DNA of 64,000 nucleotides from Roseicitreum antarcticum (GTDB lineage: Bacteria; Pseudomonadota; Alphaproteobacteria; Rhodobacterales; Rhodobacteraceae), in NCBI RefSeq assembly GCF_014681765.1, contig NZ_CP061502.1, forward strand, positions 124,001-188,000, in the 5' to 3' direction. This document shows, in pieces, positions 43,133 to 50,798 of the stretch (the stretch's first letter is position 1; the number at the start of each line of letters is the position of its first letter). The notes under the pieces were generated by a model. The model was not told where the DNA came from, did not search any database, and saw nothing but the letters and a program-made list of their open reading frames with translations. The position numbers were made by a program, and so were the translations under genes.

Positions 43133-43474
43133 CGCGGATAGTCAGCGTGGGTTGCGGCCTGCGGCACGGTGGCAGTGCCACGTGACATAGCAAACGCGAA
43201 CCTTTCGCGCACTTTTAGGATGCCCTGACGCGGCCTGCATACGTGGGGCGGTGGCGGACGCGGCAAGACGCTGCTTTCATAATCTGATCTTTGATACCGT
43301 CGTGCGCTTGTACCGCGATGCCGCCCGTATGCGCGGGTCATGCGTATGTCGACCGCCATATTTTTGTGCAACTGGGGACGGATTGGTGAATCAAACGCTT
43401 GACAGGTTTCTCAAAGAATGTGTTCATATGTTTTAAGAGTGAATAAATGATCTAATTAGCCCGGGGAGAGACTG
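43133..43474. other. Promoter region of the AI-2 transport operon
   Basis: A 342-base gap with no supported gene. Near its end are a TTGACA (43399-43404) and a TGTTCATATG element (43421-43430) where a -10 region and operator would be expected. Confidence 0.55.
43399..43430 (+). promoter_or_regulatory. Putative promoter with TGTTCATAT half-site
   Basis: TTGACA at 43399-43404 is followed 17 to 19 bases later by TTCATA-like sequence within TGTTCATATG (43421-43430). The latter repeats the half-site found upstream of the LVIVD gene, so an LsrR-type repressor would cover the -10 region. Confidence 0.5.
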
Positions 43475-44506
43475 TTGACCTTTGTACAGGAAAAAGTGGC
43501 GGATTCCGCCGATCAGCAGCGCAGCGATCTCCAGGTCGCGGACTGGCGCAACAGCATGCCGCCGATCTTTGGCCCCACGCGGGTGCCGCTGGCCGCCCCT
43601 GCGGTGATGCTGCTTATCATCGGCGTTGTCATGGCCTTTGCTGCGCCGTCGTTCTTTTCGGCGGGCAATCTGCGCGCCATCTCGATTGATGCGTCGCTGA
43701 TTATGTTGCTGGCGGTGGGGATGACCGCGGTGATCACCGCGCGGGGCATTGACCTGTCGATCGGCGCGATCCTGACGCTTTCCAGCGTTGCCTTTGCCGC
43801 CGCGCTGAAGGATTTTGGCCTGCCGCTGTGGCTGTCGCTGATGATCGGCTTTGGCACCGGCGGGCTGTGCGGGCTGATCAACGGCGTGCTGATCACCCGG
43901 CTGAAGATGCCCGATTTCATCGTTACCCTGTCGACCGAACTGATGTTTCGCGGTCTGGCGCTGGTGTATGCGGGCGGCGGCGTGTTCTTTGCCTTCCCCG
44001 AGGCGATCACATGGTTGGGCCGGGGCCGGGTCTGGGGTGTTCCGGTGCCGGTAATGATCGGGATGAGTGTCATCATCATTGCGCATCTGGTGTTTGCCTA
44101 TCACCGGATCGGCGCGCGGCTGCATGCCGTTGGCGGCAATCCGACGGCGGCGCGGCGGTTGGGGGTCAGTGTGCTGCGCTATCGCATCGGGGTTTATGTT
44201 TTCATGGGGTTCATCGCCTCGCTGGGCGGAATCATGCTGACCGGACGGCTGGATGCGGTGGTTGCGTCAGGCGCGGTGACGATCTTGCTGAACACCATTG
44301 CGGCGGTGATCGTGGGCGGCACCAACCTGTTTGGCGGGCGCGGTTCCATCGTCGGCACGTTGCTGGGTGCCTGGTTGCTGGCGACCATCGTCAATGCCGT
44401 AGTGATCCTGGGCTTTGAGGCTTTCTGGCAGCATGTGGCCGCCGGCGCGGTCATCCTGATCACCATCGGGCTTTATTCACGCCGCGACAGCCGCACGGAG
44501 GAGTGA
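43475..44506 (+). CDS. LsrC/RbsC-type sugar ABC permease
   Basis: A 343-residue membrane permease of the ribose/AI-2 class with about nine helices. The family hallmark LLAVGMTAVITARGIDLSIGAILTL is present, as are GTGGLCGLINGVLI, MPDFIVTLSTELMFRGL, HAVGGNPTAARRLG and GTNLFGGRGS. The start is a TTG at 43475 with GGGGAG seven bases upstream; the next in-frame ATG would remove the cytoplasmic leader. Only one permease is encoded, so it should work as a homodimer, unlike LsrC-LsrD. Precedes the LuxP-like receptor. Confidence 0.9.
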   Translation: MTFVQEKVADSADQQRSDLQVADWRNSMPPIFGPTRVPLAAPAVMLLIIGVVMAFAAPSFFSAGNLRAISIDASLIMLLAVGMTAVITARGIDLSIGAILTLSSVAFAAALKDFGLPLWLSLMIGFGTGGLCGLINGVLITRLKMPDFIVTLSTELMFRGLALVYAGGGVFFAFPEAITWLGRGRVWGVPVPVMIGMSVIIIAHLVFAYHRIGARLHAVGGNPTAARRLGVSVLRYRIGVYVFMGFIASLGGIMLTGRLDAVVASGAVTILLNTIAAVIVGGTNLFGGRGSIVGTLLGAWLLATIVNAVVILGFEAFWQHVAAGAVILITIGLYSRRDSRTEE

Positions 44507-44638
44507 GCTGTTACGGGCTACTACCACGAAACACTGCTACGGAACACTGCGGGGGACAGCTGCAGGCCTGAGGACTGCAACGGGGCCGCAGGTGCAGAAC
44601 AACCAACTGCAAGAGAAAAACAGGGGAGGAGACCTGAA

Positions 44639-45775
44639 ATGAATACCACCACGATAAAACGCCTGCTGACCACCAGCGCCGCGCTTCTGGCACTGTCGCT
44701 GCCCATGGTCGCACAAGAGGTGCCGGAGGGCGCACAGGAACGTGGCTATTTCCTGCTGCCCGAACTGCATGAGATGCTGCCCGATGAGCGCCAGAAGATG
44801 GAGGACTTCATGGCGCGCGTCCGGGCGGATACCGTCCCTGCCGAGGGCACGTTTGACGCGCCGCTGAAAATTGCGCTGATGTTTCCCAGCCTTGAGACAT
44901 CCGACGCATGGGCGCGGCTGAACATCTCTACCCGCGCGCGGCTGGAGGAAATGGGCATTCCCTTCGAGATCACCGAATTCATGATCCGCCCCGATGAACA
45001 TGACCGGCAGGGCGTGCAGGTTGAACAGGTACTGGGCGGCGATTTCGATTATGTCGTGATCGGCCCGTCGGAATACCAGGTGCAGAAATCCAACATCGCC
45101 CGGCTGTCCGAAGCCATGCCGACACTGGTGATGAATGTGGTAAACCCGTTTGTCGATACGCTGGGCACGGCGCGGCAGCCGATCACGCATGTGGGATTTG
45201 ACCACACAATCGGTGCCGAAGCGCTGTGCCGCTGGGTCATCGCTGAGACCGGCGGTGAGGGGACATTTGCCCTTGTGCGCTATATTCCGGGGCTGATTGA
45301 CAGCCAGCGTTCTGACCATTTCGCCGATTGCGTCACGGAAAATTCCAACATGACCATGGTCGATGAATTCGAGGCCAACGGCGACCGCGAACTGGCGTTC
45401 AGCGGCGGGCAGGCACTGCTGAGCCGCCATCCCGATCTGACCATGCTGCACGCGGGCAACACGGCTGTCGCACTGGGCGTTCTGGCCGCCGCAACCGAAC
45501 GCGGCAAGCTGGATGATGTGATCATCAACGGCTGGGGCGGCGGCGCGGATGAGCTGAAGTCGATCAAGGATGGCGGGCTGAAGGTCACGGCCTTCCGAGT
45601 GAACGACGACTGGGGCGTGGCGGTTGCCGAAGCGATCCGCGCGCATGCCGCAGGCGAAGAGGTGCCGGTGGTCCTGGCCGCAACGATCAAGCCGATTGAT
45701 TACACCATGTCGGCCGAAGCGATCGACGCTGAAACCGATTACGCCTTCCGCTATTCGGGCGCGCTTGACCGCTGA
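44639..45775 (+). CDS. LuxP-like AI-2 periplasmic receptor
   Basis: A 378-residue binding protein with a signal peptide (cleavage near Ala-25) that aligns with Vibrio LuxP rather than LsrB. Matching blocks are SDAW against SDYW, THVGFDHTIGAE against YVGFDHAEGSR, INGWGGGADELKSIKDG against INGWGGGSAELDAIQKG, FRVNDDWGVAVAEAI against MRMNDDTGIAMAEAI, and a C-terminal AFRYS. By this alignment the LuxP contacts to borated AI-2 are kept as Ser-88, Trp-91, Asn-166, Arg-224, Thr-275, Trp-299 and Arg-320; only Gln-77 of LuxP becomes Glu-86. A strong GGGGAGGAG site precedes the ATG. It lies between permease and ATPase genes with no LuxQ kinase nearby, so it probably feeds import. Confidence 0.87.
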   Translation: MNTTTIKRLLTTSAALLALSLPMVAQEVPEGAQERGYFLLPELHEMLPDERQKMEDFMARVRADTVPAEGTFDAPLKIALMFPSLETSDAWARLNISTRARLEEMGIPFEITEFMIRPDEHDRQGVQVEQVLGGDFDYVVIGPSEYQVQKSNIARLSEAMPTLVMNVVNPFVDTLGTARQPITHVGFDHTIGAEALCRWVIAETGGEGTFALVRYIPGLIDSQRSDHFADCVTENSNMTMVDEFEANGDRELAFSGGQALLSRHPDLTMLHAGNTAVALGVLAAATERGKLDDVIINGWGGGADELKSIKDGGLKVTAFRVNDDWGVAVAEAIRAHAAGEEVPVVLAATIKPIDYTMSAEAIDAETDYAFRYSGALDR

Positions 45776-45796
45776 TTGCTGCGCAGGAATCACCTT

Positions 45797-45821
45797 GCGG
45801 GGGCCAGACCACGGCCCCCGC
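45797..45821 (+). terminator. Stem-loop after the LuxP-like gene
   Basis: GCGGGGGCC (45797-45805) and GGCCCCCGC (45813-45821) form a perfect 9-base stem with a 7-base loop in the gap before the ATPase. No T-run. It probably favours receptor over ATPase expression. Confidence 0.65.
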
Positions 45822-45859
45822 GTTCCCAGACACATCATCTGCAATCCGGAAAACATGAC

Positions 45860-46585
45860 ATGAGCGTAGTTCTTCGCGGTATTTCCAAATCCTACGGTGC
45901 GATCAGGGCGATCGAGAACATTGACTTGACGGTTGAGGCGGGCGAGGTCATCGGGCTTCTGGGCGACAACGGCGCCGGGAAATCAACGCTGATGAAGGTG
46001 CTTGCCGGGGCGGTCACGCCCAACGCGGGCACCATCGAAGTTGACGGCGCGGCGCATGTGTTCCGCAATTCCTCCGACGCCAGCGCGGCGGGCATCGCCA
46101 TGTTGTATCAGGACCTTGCATTGTTTGACGACATGCCGGTGGTCCACAATATCTTTCTGGGCCGCGAGATGACCAACGCGCTGGGATTTCTGAAATACGG
46201 CGCGATGCGGGTGCGGGCGCAGCAGATCGTCAACGGGTTTTCGGTACGGCCTTTTGATGTGCGCACCCCTGCCGGGCATCTTTCGGGCGGGCAGCGTCAG
46301 GTATCAGCGCTGGCGCGCACCACGGCTTTTGGCAGCCGCTATATCATTCTGGACGAACCTACATCGGCCTTGAGCCCCAGCGCGCGCGACGAGGTGCTGG
46401 GCATTGTGCGCGATCTGGCCGACAGCGGCATCGGGATCGTGATGGTCAGCCATGATCTGGGCCATGTGCGCAAGGTCTGTGACCGGGTCGCGATCCTGCA
46501 TCTGGGCAATCTGGTGGGCGTGCGCGACATGGCCACCACCACGCAAGACGAAATTATCTCACTCATCGTTCAGGGACATGCCTGA
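45860..46585 (+). CDS. Single-domain sugar-type ABC ATPase
   Basis: A 241-residue ATPase of the ribose/fructose (FrcA-like) class. Walker A GDNGAGKST, Q-loop MLYQDLALFDDMPVVHNIFLG, signature HLSGGQRQVSALARTT, Walker B YIILDEPTSAL, switch His in VMVSHDLGHV. RbsA and LsrA carry two ATPase domains, whereas this protein has one, so two copies should dimerise on the permease homodimer. The ATG at 45860 was chosen as the start of the recognisable fold. Confidence 0.92.
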   Translation: MSVVLRGISKSYGAIRAIENIDLTVEAGEVIGLLGDNGAGKSTLMKVLAGAVTPNAGTIEVDGAAHVFRNSSDASAAGIAMLYQDLALFDDMPVVHNIFLGREMTNALGFLKYGAMRVRAQQIVNGFSVRPFDVRTPAGHLSGGQRQVSALARTTAFGSRYIILDEPTSALSPSARDEVLGIVRDLADSGIGIVMVSHDLGHVRKVCDRVAILHLGNLVGVRDMATTTQDEIISLIVQGHA

Positions 46586-46616
46586 ACCGATCTAAACCGC
46601 TTGAAAAGGAAAAGAT

Positions 46617-47108
46617 ATGCGGCGCAAAGGAATACTGAACGTCAAGCTTGGCCGGGCAATCTCGGAAATGGGGCATGACGACATCATGCTGGTCGTCGAT
46701 GCGGGCTATCCCATGGCCTATGAAGACCGGGTGATCGATCTGGCGCTATGCCCTGGGGTGCCCGACCTGCTGACAGTGCTGCGCGCCATCCGGCAGGACA
46801 TGTGGGTTGAGGCGTATCACATGATCGACGATGCGAAAGCCAACAACCCCAACGCGTGGAACGGCGTAGCCGACGTCTTCCCCGATGCGCTGCCGGGGGT
46901 GAAACCCAACGCATGGTTCCATGAAGACGGCTACCGCAACGCAAAGTTCATCGTGCGCACCGGTGCCTGGATGCCTTGGGGCAATGTCGCGCTGGTATCC
47001 GGAATCCCGGTGCAGGAATGGTTCGGTAACACCGGCGGCACTGTGCCCGACAGCTGGACCGAGCGCCATGCGCTGAACGTCAAGCACGGCATGACCGGGG
47101 TGGAGTAG
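46617..47108 (+). CDS. RbsD/FucU-family mutarotase
   Basis: A 163-residue cytoplasmic protein of the ribose-pyranase/fucose-mutarotase family. The N-terminus carries KLGRAISEMGHDDIMLVVDA with His-20, the position of the RbsD catalytic histidine, and the C-terminal part FIVRTGAWMPWGNVALVSGIP is family-typical. It is longer than RbsD (about 139 residues). An AAGGAAAAG site precedes the ATG. Set between the ABC ATPase and LsrG, it may speed ring opening or anomer exchange of cyclic AI-2 forms before LsrK acts. That role is inference. Confidence 0.85.
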   Translation: MRRKGILNVKLGRAISEMGHDDIMLVVDAGYPMAYEDRVIDLALCPGVPDLLTVLRAIRQDMWVEAYHMIDDAKANNPNAWNGVADVFPDALPGVKPNAWFHEDGYRNAKFIVRTGAWMPWGNVALVSGIPVQEWFGNTGGTVPDSWTERHALNVKHGMTGVE

Positions 47109-47114
47109 GCCGCG

Positions 47115-47435
47115 ATGTATGTGCAAATGGTTCATATCCATGTGAAACCGGATCGCATCGGGGACTTCCTCGATGCCTTCCGGATCAACTTTGAGGGCAC
47201 GCGGACGGAACCGGGCAACCTGCGTTTCGATGTGTTGCAAGATCCTGATGACGAAACACGGTTTTCGATATTCGAGATATTCACCGACGCGGCAGCGCTG
47301 GATGCGCACCGCGAAACCGCGCACTATAGGGAAACCGTGGCCTTGCTGGACGATATCATGACCGGCGCACGCAGCAAAAGCCTGTACCGGCTGGTGATGT
47401 CCGATCTGACCGACGGGGATGGGCTGAAACCGTGA
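47115..47435 (+). CDS. lsrG: LsrG-like phospho-AI-2 isomerase
   Basis: A 106-residue ferredoxin-like ABM-fold protein. It follows E. coli LsrG closely: V-x-I-x-V-x-x-D at the start, then EPGNLRFDVLQDPDDETRFSIFE, HRETAHYRETVALLDDIMTGAR. In E. coli LsrG converts phospho-AI-2 (P-DPD) to 3-hydroxy-2,4-pentanedione-5-phosphate, terminating the signal. Overlaps the aldolase gene by GTGA and is six bases after the RbsD-like gene. Confidence 0.92.
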   Translation: MYVQMVHIHVKPDRIGDFLDAFRINFEGTRTEPGNLRFDVLQDPDDETRFSIFEIFTDAAALDAHRETAHYRETVALLDDIMTGARSKSLYRLVMSDLTDGDGLKP

Positions 47436-48862
47436 CCCAGAAACCGAGCGAAAATCTGGATCAGAAACTAGCCCCGAAGTTGGCGCCGAAGCTGAACCAA
47501 AACCTGACACCGCATCTGACGCCAAACTGCTGGAACGACTCCGAGGCTGCAAGCTGGCAACAGCAGGCGGGCAGTGATCCGGCCGACCGCGACCTTGCGC
47601 TGCGCATCTATACCTCGCGGCTGATCGGTGGCGATCCTGATCTAGTGCTGCATGGCGGCGGCAATACCTCGGTCAAGACCCGGCGCAGGCTGCCCGGCGG
47701 GGCTGTGACGGGTGGCGTCAGTACGCGCGAGGGCAGCGCGCCTGACGCGGCTGTTGCCAACACTGAGGCTGAAGCTGGCGGCACTTTCGCCGACGTGCTA
47801 CACGTCAAGGGCAGCGGGTGGGACCTTGCCACGATTGAGGGGCCGGGCCTGCCGGGGGTGCATCTGGATGCGATCCGCAGCGGCGGGCGGGCAGGGCGGC
47901 TGAGCGATCCTGACATGGTGGCGCTGCTGCGCGCCAATCTGCTGGACCCCTCCGCGCCCAACCCGTCGCTGGAAACACTGCTGCACGGGTTTCTGCCTGC
48001 GAAGTTTGTTGATCATTCCCATGCCACCGCAGTTTTGGTACTGGTCAACCAGCCCGATGCCGCCGCGATTTGCCGCGAGCTCTACGGCGACCGGCTGGCC
48101 GTAGTGCCCTATGTGATGCCGGGCTACGACCTGTCCATCGCGGCGGATCAGATCGCGCTGGCGCACCCGGACTGCGAAGGGCTGTGGCTGGTCAATCATG
48201 GGTTGTTCACCTTTGGCGCGACGGCGCGCGAAAGTTACGACCGGATGATCGACTTTGTGAACTTGGCCGAAACGCATCTGGCAGAGCGCGGCGTCACCTT
48301 GTACCCCGGCGACGACCATCCGCTGGAGGGCGCGTTCCCGGACCCGTTTCTGGACCGTCTGCGCGACCGCGTACAGGCCGCAGGCCCTGCCTTTGCCGCC
48401 GGGGCGGTTTTGGACGCGCGTGATGGCGCGTCGATCCGGGCGTTTCTGGCCCGCAACGATCTGCGCGCGGCGGCCCACCGGGGCACCGTGACCCCGGACC
48501 ATGTGATCCGGCTGAAACCGTTTCCGCTGTTTCTGGACGGCACCGAAACCGATGCCGATATCGACCGCGCCTTGCACGCCTATGCCCTGAAATACATTGC
48601 GTATTTTGAAACCTGTGCTGCATCGGCGACCGAGCCGAAGGTGATGCTGGATACGCTGCCGCGCGTTGTCCATGTGCGCAGTCTTGGGCTGATCGGCATC
48701 GGCAAGACCAAAGCCGAAGCGGGCATCGTGGCCGACCTCGCGGCGCAGACGGTGCGGGTGATCCATGCCGCCGAAACGCGAGGCCGCTTTGCGCCGCTGA
48801 CACAGGCCGAGCTGTTTGAGATGGAGTACTGGTCGCTTGAACAGGCCAAGCTGAAGAAATAG
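47432..48862 (+). CDS. Class II aldolase (RhaD-type, lacks dehydrogenase half)
   Basis: A 476-residue Zn-dependent aldolase/adducin-family protein. Metal and substrate motifs are VLHGGGNTSVK, VDHSHATAVLVLVN (paired His) and WLVNHGLFTFG. It resembles the aldolase half of the fused rhamnulose-1-phosphate aldolase/lactaldehyde dehydrogenase proteins, ending at LFEMEYWSLEQAKLKK where the dehydrogenase would begin in the fusion. The N-terminus has a low-complexity stretch of Lys/Pro/Leu repeats (LAPKLAPKL). GTG start overlaps lsrG. It occupies the place of LsrF, the thiolase-like enzyme that ends the E. coli pathway, so it may split the LsrG product. The stop is 135 bases before an IS6 element. 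Confidence 0.88.
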   Translation: MTQKPSENLDQKLAPKLAPKLNQNLTPHLTPNCWNDSEAASWQQQAGSDPADRDLALRIYTSRLIGGDPDLVLHGGGNTSVKTRRRLPGGAVTGGVSTREGSAPDAAVANTEAEAGGTFADVLHVKGSGWDLATIEGPGLPGVHLDAIRSGGRAGRLSDPDMVALLRANLLDPSAPNPSLETLLHGFLPAKFVDHSHATAVLVLVNQPDAAAICRELYGDRLAVVPYVMPGYDLSIAADQIALAHPDCEGLWLVNHGLFTFGATARESYDRMIDFVNLAETHLAERGVTLYPGDDHPLEGAFPDPFLDRLRDRVQAAGPAFAAGAVLDARDGASIRAFLARNDLRAAAHRGTVTPDHVIRLKPFPLFLDGTETDADIDRALHAYALKYIAYFETCAASATEPKVMLDTLPRVVHVRSLGLIGIGKTKAEAGIVADLAAQTVRVIHAAETRGRFAPLTQAELFEMEYWSLEQAKLKK

Positions 48863-48997
48863 GCGGATCACCCACCTGGCAGCAACACATCCGCCGAAGA
48901 AAGTGGGACATCTGCGCCGGACGATCGGCGCGCGAATGCTGACGCTGGATACTGCGGGCAGGTTCACGCGCGGACGTTTGCCGGGCACTTTCGGCAT

Positions 48998-49722
48998 GGG
49001 ACTGTTGCATTAAGAAGGGCTGTTGGGGATTATCGTTGCGAAAGGATCGCTGATATGTCGACCAAGCAACCGTTCAAACGCCACCGGTTTCCTGCCTTGG
49101 CCATCTTGTGTGCCGTACGGATATGTCTTCGCTACCCACTGTCCTATCAAGATGTGACGGACCTGCTGGCGGAGCGTGGGTTGAATGTTGATCGCTCGAC
49201 GGTCTGTCGATGGGTGCAGAAGTTCGGGCCGGAACTGTCCAGGAGGGCCGGGCGTCATCTTAGCCGCGCAATTGATGCCAACGGTCAATTGGTCGATTTC
49301 AGGCTCACTGCCAGACGCGATACGAAAGCTGCAAAATCCTTTCTGAGTAAGGCGATTGAACGCGTGCGGCTGCACCGTCCTTTATCAATTTGCACAGACA
49401 AGGCACCGACATAGCGAAAGGTGATCCGCGAAATCAACCATCGTTCCGACCCTCGCTTTGACTATATCACCCATATCGACCGTAAGTATCTCAACAACCG
49501 TGTCGAGAGCGATCATGCCGCAGAAAGGATCGCACCATCAAGCCGTGGGATCAAATACCTAGGGATGGAGACAATCAGACCGATCAAGAACGGGCACATA
49601 CAAACGAGGGAGCCGGGCGTCCGAGGCGAGATCAGCTTCGTCCACGCGTTCGTTGGTTTGGCTGCCTGAAATCAAAGCCGCACGATACAATCGTTAGCAA
49701 TCCAGATTAACGCAACAGTCCC
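48998..49722. mobile_element. Degenerate IS6-family element
   Basis: Bounded by 14-base inverted repeats, GGGACTGTTGCATT (48998-49011) and AACGCAACAGTCCC (49709-49722), matching at 13 of 14 positions and typical of IS6. The flanks TTCGGCAT and GGGAATTT differ, so there is no target duplication. The internal transposase is broken. Confidence 0.88.
49055..49669 (+). pseudogene. IS6-family transposase, deleted and frameshifted
   Basis: The N-terminal part (FKRHRFPALAILCAVRICLR, then YPLSYQDVTDLLAERGLNVD) is typical IS6. About 27 residues around the first catalytic aspartate (the WHVDETYV region) are missing between HLSRA and IDANGQLVDFRLTARRD. A TAG stop interrupts CTDKAPT-stop-RKVIREINHR, where tyrosine is expected. 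The last segment departs from the family between DHAA and the IETIR-type block and resumes as REPGVRGEISFVH. Non-functional. Confidence 0.88.
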
Positions 49723-49744
49723 GGGAATTTTGCGCCAGCCCGCA

Positions 49745-49821
49745 GAGATCCACATCCGAGTCGCCTGAACCTGAAGGGGAAAAGGCACTCACGCATCAGG
49801 CAGCCTTTCTGAAGCAACGCC
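49745..49821. repeat. Second copy of IS5-type right end
   Basis: Repeats 38132-38206 in the same orientation: the final transposase codons RVA-stop, then CCTGAAGGGGAAAA, GGCACTCACGCATCAGG and CAGCCTTTCTGAAGCAACG. The two copies differ by an A-run length and a few bases. They flank the AI-2 cassette as direct repeats about 11.6 kb apart. Confidence 0.85.
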
Positions 49822-49865
49822 TGGCTGCGGTGCCAGTGCGCGACCAGGCGCCCGGCGCGCCCTTT

Positions 49866-50738
49866 TCAGCGCGGCTCGAAGTAATCGAGCGGAAGTTTCA
49901 GGTAGCGGCGCCCGTTCCCTTCGGCTGCCGTCGCCCGGCCACCGCGGATGTTGATCTGCAAGGCAGCCAGCATCAGCCTGGGCAAGGGCAGAGTTGCATC
50001 ACGCTTGTCACGGCGGGCCTGATATGTGGCCTTAGCGGGCGCATCGTACAGGTGGATGTTGTTTGCACGATGCTCTGCGACCGTGGCCATGCAGGCGGCA
50101 TCGCGGTCAGGGGCATAATCATGTCCGACATAAAGCCGTGTGTCATCGGGCAGCGCCATGATCCGCATCAGGCTATCATAGAGATCTGCTGACGACCCAC
50201 CCGGAAAATCCGCACGGCTGGTGCCGCTGTCGGGCATCATCAGCGTGTCATGCACAAAAGCCGCATCGCCCATGACATAGGTGATCGACGCCATCGTATG
50301 ACCCGGCGAGAACATCACCCTGACCGGCATGTCACCGATCATGAACCTGTCGCCATCCGCGAACAGATGGTCCCACTGGCTGCCATCGGTCTGGAAATCA
50401 TCCCCGAGGTTGTAGATGCCCTTCCACAGGGCCTGCACCTTGACGACATGTTCGCCTATGGCGGTTTTCGCGCCAAGTTGTTCCTTTAGCCAGACAGCGG
50501 CGGAAAAGTGGTCGGCATGGGGGTGGGTATCCAGTATCCATTCCACATCGATTCCGGTATCGCGAACATAATCCAGCAATGTCTGTGCATCGCGGGTGCG
50601 GGTCGCGCCGGACAGCGGATCGAAGTTCCAGACCGGGTCGATGACCGCGCCTTTCATCGTGGCGGGATCGTGCACCACGTATTGCCAGCTTCCGGTAGGT
50701 TCGTCCCAGAACGAGGCGACTTTGGGATGATGTATCAT
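49866..50738 (-). CDS. Persulfide-dioxygenase-like metallo-beta-lactamase protein
   Basis: A 290-residue MBL-fold protein of the ETHE1/Blh group, which oxidises persulfides to sulfite using one Fe(II). The metal motif THPHADHFSAA (His-72, His-74, Asp-76, His-77), SPGHTMASITYVMGDAAFVHDTLM and YVGHDYAPD provide the full ligand set. The N-terminus SFWDEPTGSWQYVV is shared with Blh-type proteins. An AAGGA site precedes the ATG. It is followed on the same strand direction by peroxiredoxin (upstream gene), and OxyR is divergent from both, linking it to thiol/peroxide stress. Confidence 0.87.
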   Translation of the reverse strand: MIHHPKVASFWDEPTGSWQYVVHDPATMKGAVIDPVWNFDPLSGATRTRDAQTLLDYVRDTGIDVEWILDTHPHADHFSAAVWLKEQLGAKTAIGEHVVKVQALWKGIYNLGDDFQTDGSQWDHLFADGDRFMIGDMPVRVMFSPGHTMASITYVMGDAAFVHDTLMMPDSGTSRADFPGGSSADLYDSLMRIMALPDDTRLYVGHDYAPDRDAACMATVAEHRANNIHLYDAPAKATYQARRDKRDATLPLPRLMLAALQINIRGGRATAAEGNGRRYLKLPLDYFEPR

Positions 50739-50798
50739 GATGTATCCTTGTCTGATGGCGCATCCGGTGGGACCGGATACGCGCTCTTTGTCTTCAGA

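Noticed and set aside
43251-43436. A 61-codon open frame between lsrR and the permease
   Set aside because: It covers the putative promoter and operator and has no family resemblance.
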